Below are positions 32,968 to 33,479 of a stretch of 33,479 nucleotides of DNA, one piece after another. The stretch is from the NCBI GenBank assembly GCA_002869005.1, contig PKTU01000042.1, positions 1 to 33,479 on the forward strand, in the 5' to 3' direction. The notes beneath the pieces are model-generated. The model saw only the letters and a program-made list of their open reading frames with translations. It searched no databases and had not been told where the DNA came from. Position 1 is the stretch's first letter; the number at the start of each line of letters is the position of its first letter. The stretch comes from Deltaproteobacteria bacterium (GTDB lineage Bacteria > Desulfobacterota > Deferrisomatia > Deferrisomatales > BM512). The position numbers were made by a program, and so were the translations under genes.

Positions 32968-33479
32968 ATGCGAGGCAGGGTAGGGCTTGATTTGCTTGAG
33001 GCTATGACGAAAGAGGAGCTTCTCCAGATTGTCAAGGATGACGCAAAACTCTGGCTCGCACATGACGGCCTCTGGTTCCAGGCCGTTGAGGCAAAGAACG
33101 GCATGGAAGACGCCATCCACTCCGACAGGGAGGCGTGGAGGCGCTTTTCTCCAATCGAGGCACAGCGGATAATGTCACGTCTCGGTATCGAGCCAGGCGG
33201 CGGTATCCCGGCTCTTGTCGAGTGCATCAACCACCGCCTTTATGCTCGCTTGAATCTTCAGGTGACTGAGGAGATCTCGGAGAACCGCGCCGTTTTCAAG
33301 ATGATTGATTGCAGGGTGCAGTCGGCGCGAAGAAAGAAGAACCTCGACCCCTTTCCCTGTAAAACCGTCGGCATAGTCGAGTATACGGAGTTCGCCAAGG
33401 CGGTTGACCCGCGTATTGAGACGCGCTGCATAACCTGCCCCCCGGATGAGTATGACGGCGACTGCTATTGCGGTTGGGA
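32968..33479 (+). CDS. DUF6125-like protein (3' end outside window)
   Basis: An open frame of 170 codons running off the window, starting at ATG 32968 after an AAGGAG site. It resembles the DUF6125 family: LAHDGLWFQAVEAKNG (residues about 32-47), EAWRRFSPIEAQRI (about 57-70), DCRVQSARRKKNLDPFPCK (about 112-130) and a cysteine-rich end (TRCITCPPDEYDGDCYCGW). Function is unknown to me. The cysteine pattern suggests metal binding. It lies 34 bases downstream of hemE and may be part of the same transcript. Confidence 0.75.
   Translation, partial: MRGRVGLDLLEAMTKEELLQIVKDDAKLWLAHDGLWFQAVEAKNGMEDAIHSDREAWRRFSPIEAQRIMSRLGIEPGGGIPALVECINHRLYARLNLQVTEEISENRAVFKMIDCRVQSARRKKNLDPFPCKTVGIVEYTEFAKAVDPRIETRCITCPPDEYDGDCYCGW

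Noticed and set aside
1-33479. CRISPR array, tRNA or rRNA genes
   Set aside because: No regularly spaced repeats, cloverleaf or rRNA-like stretches were seen by eye in any intergenic region.

Overview
The window looks like a chromosomal segment of a Gram-negative, anaerobic or facultatively anaerobic bacterium. Moderately high G+C, a class III ribonucleotide reductase, a heme/siroheme cluster with a CcsA-type cytochrome c biogenesis protein, a sedoheptulose-7-phosphate isomerase (heptose for LPS) and a DUF39/UPF0280/NIL-ferredoxin homocysteine module together suggest a deltaproteobacterial (Desulfobacterota/Desulfuromonadota-like) lineage. This is inference from gene content and family resemblance; no rRNA or other taxonomic marker is present.

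Layout. 1-672 is the end of an IS3-family (IS407-like) element that appears to have cut a small gene whose 3' remnant follows (673-868). 876-1897 (minus) holds a 3-methyladenine DNA glycosylase and a YjbQ-family protein. 2031-4025 is an exported ankyrin-repeat protein interrupted by one in-frame TAG. A long minus-strand block (12803 down to 4068) reads, in transcription order: DUF39 homocysteine-biosynthesis protein, UPF0280, NIL-ferredoxin, nitroreductase, metallo-beta-lactamase-fold hydrolase, CoaBC, transketolase, molybdopterin oxidoreductase. A plus-strand operon (12937-16634) follows: small unknown protein, MnmA, MtaB, RNase III, PpnP, ending in a strong hairpin terminator. Another minus block (20517 down to 16710) carries an ECF sigma factor, a zinc-binding anti-sigma factor, thioredoxin, an FmdB-type zinc ribbon, a TlpA-like lipoprotein, TrpS and a small unknown protein, with several terminators and promoters between them.

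From 20729 to the end everything is on the plus strand: nrdD, a small CxxC redoxin and nrdG (anaerobic dNTP synthesis, under two NrdR-type boxes), then gmhA, a conserved protein I cannot assign, and a tetrapyrrole cluster: precorrin-2 dehydrogenase, ccsA/hemX, hemA, hemC, cobA-hemD fusion, an AhbD-like radical SAM enzyme, hemE, and a DUF6125-like gene running off the end. The cluster encodes glutamyl-tRNA to uroporphyrinogen III (no hemL or hemB in the window), the branch to siroheme, and the first step of the coproporphyrin branch.

Most interesting points: tandem NrdR boxes with 31-bp spacing before nrdD; the complete three-gene homocysteine module; an RsrA-like sigma/anti-sigma pair next to thioredoxin; coexistence of an AhbD-like enzyme with HemE, suggesting a hybrid heme route; the nonsense codon and possible embedded thioredoxin-like domain in the ankyrin protein; and the unassigned conserved gene between gmhA and the siroheme gene. 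No CRISPR array, tRNA or rRNA was seen, and no intergenic gap exceeds 300 bases.
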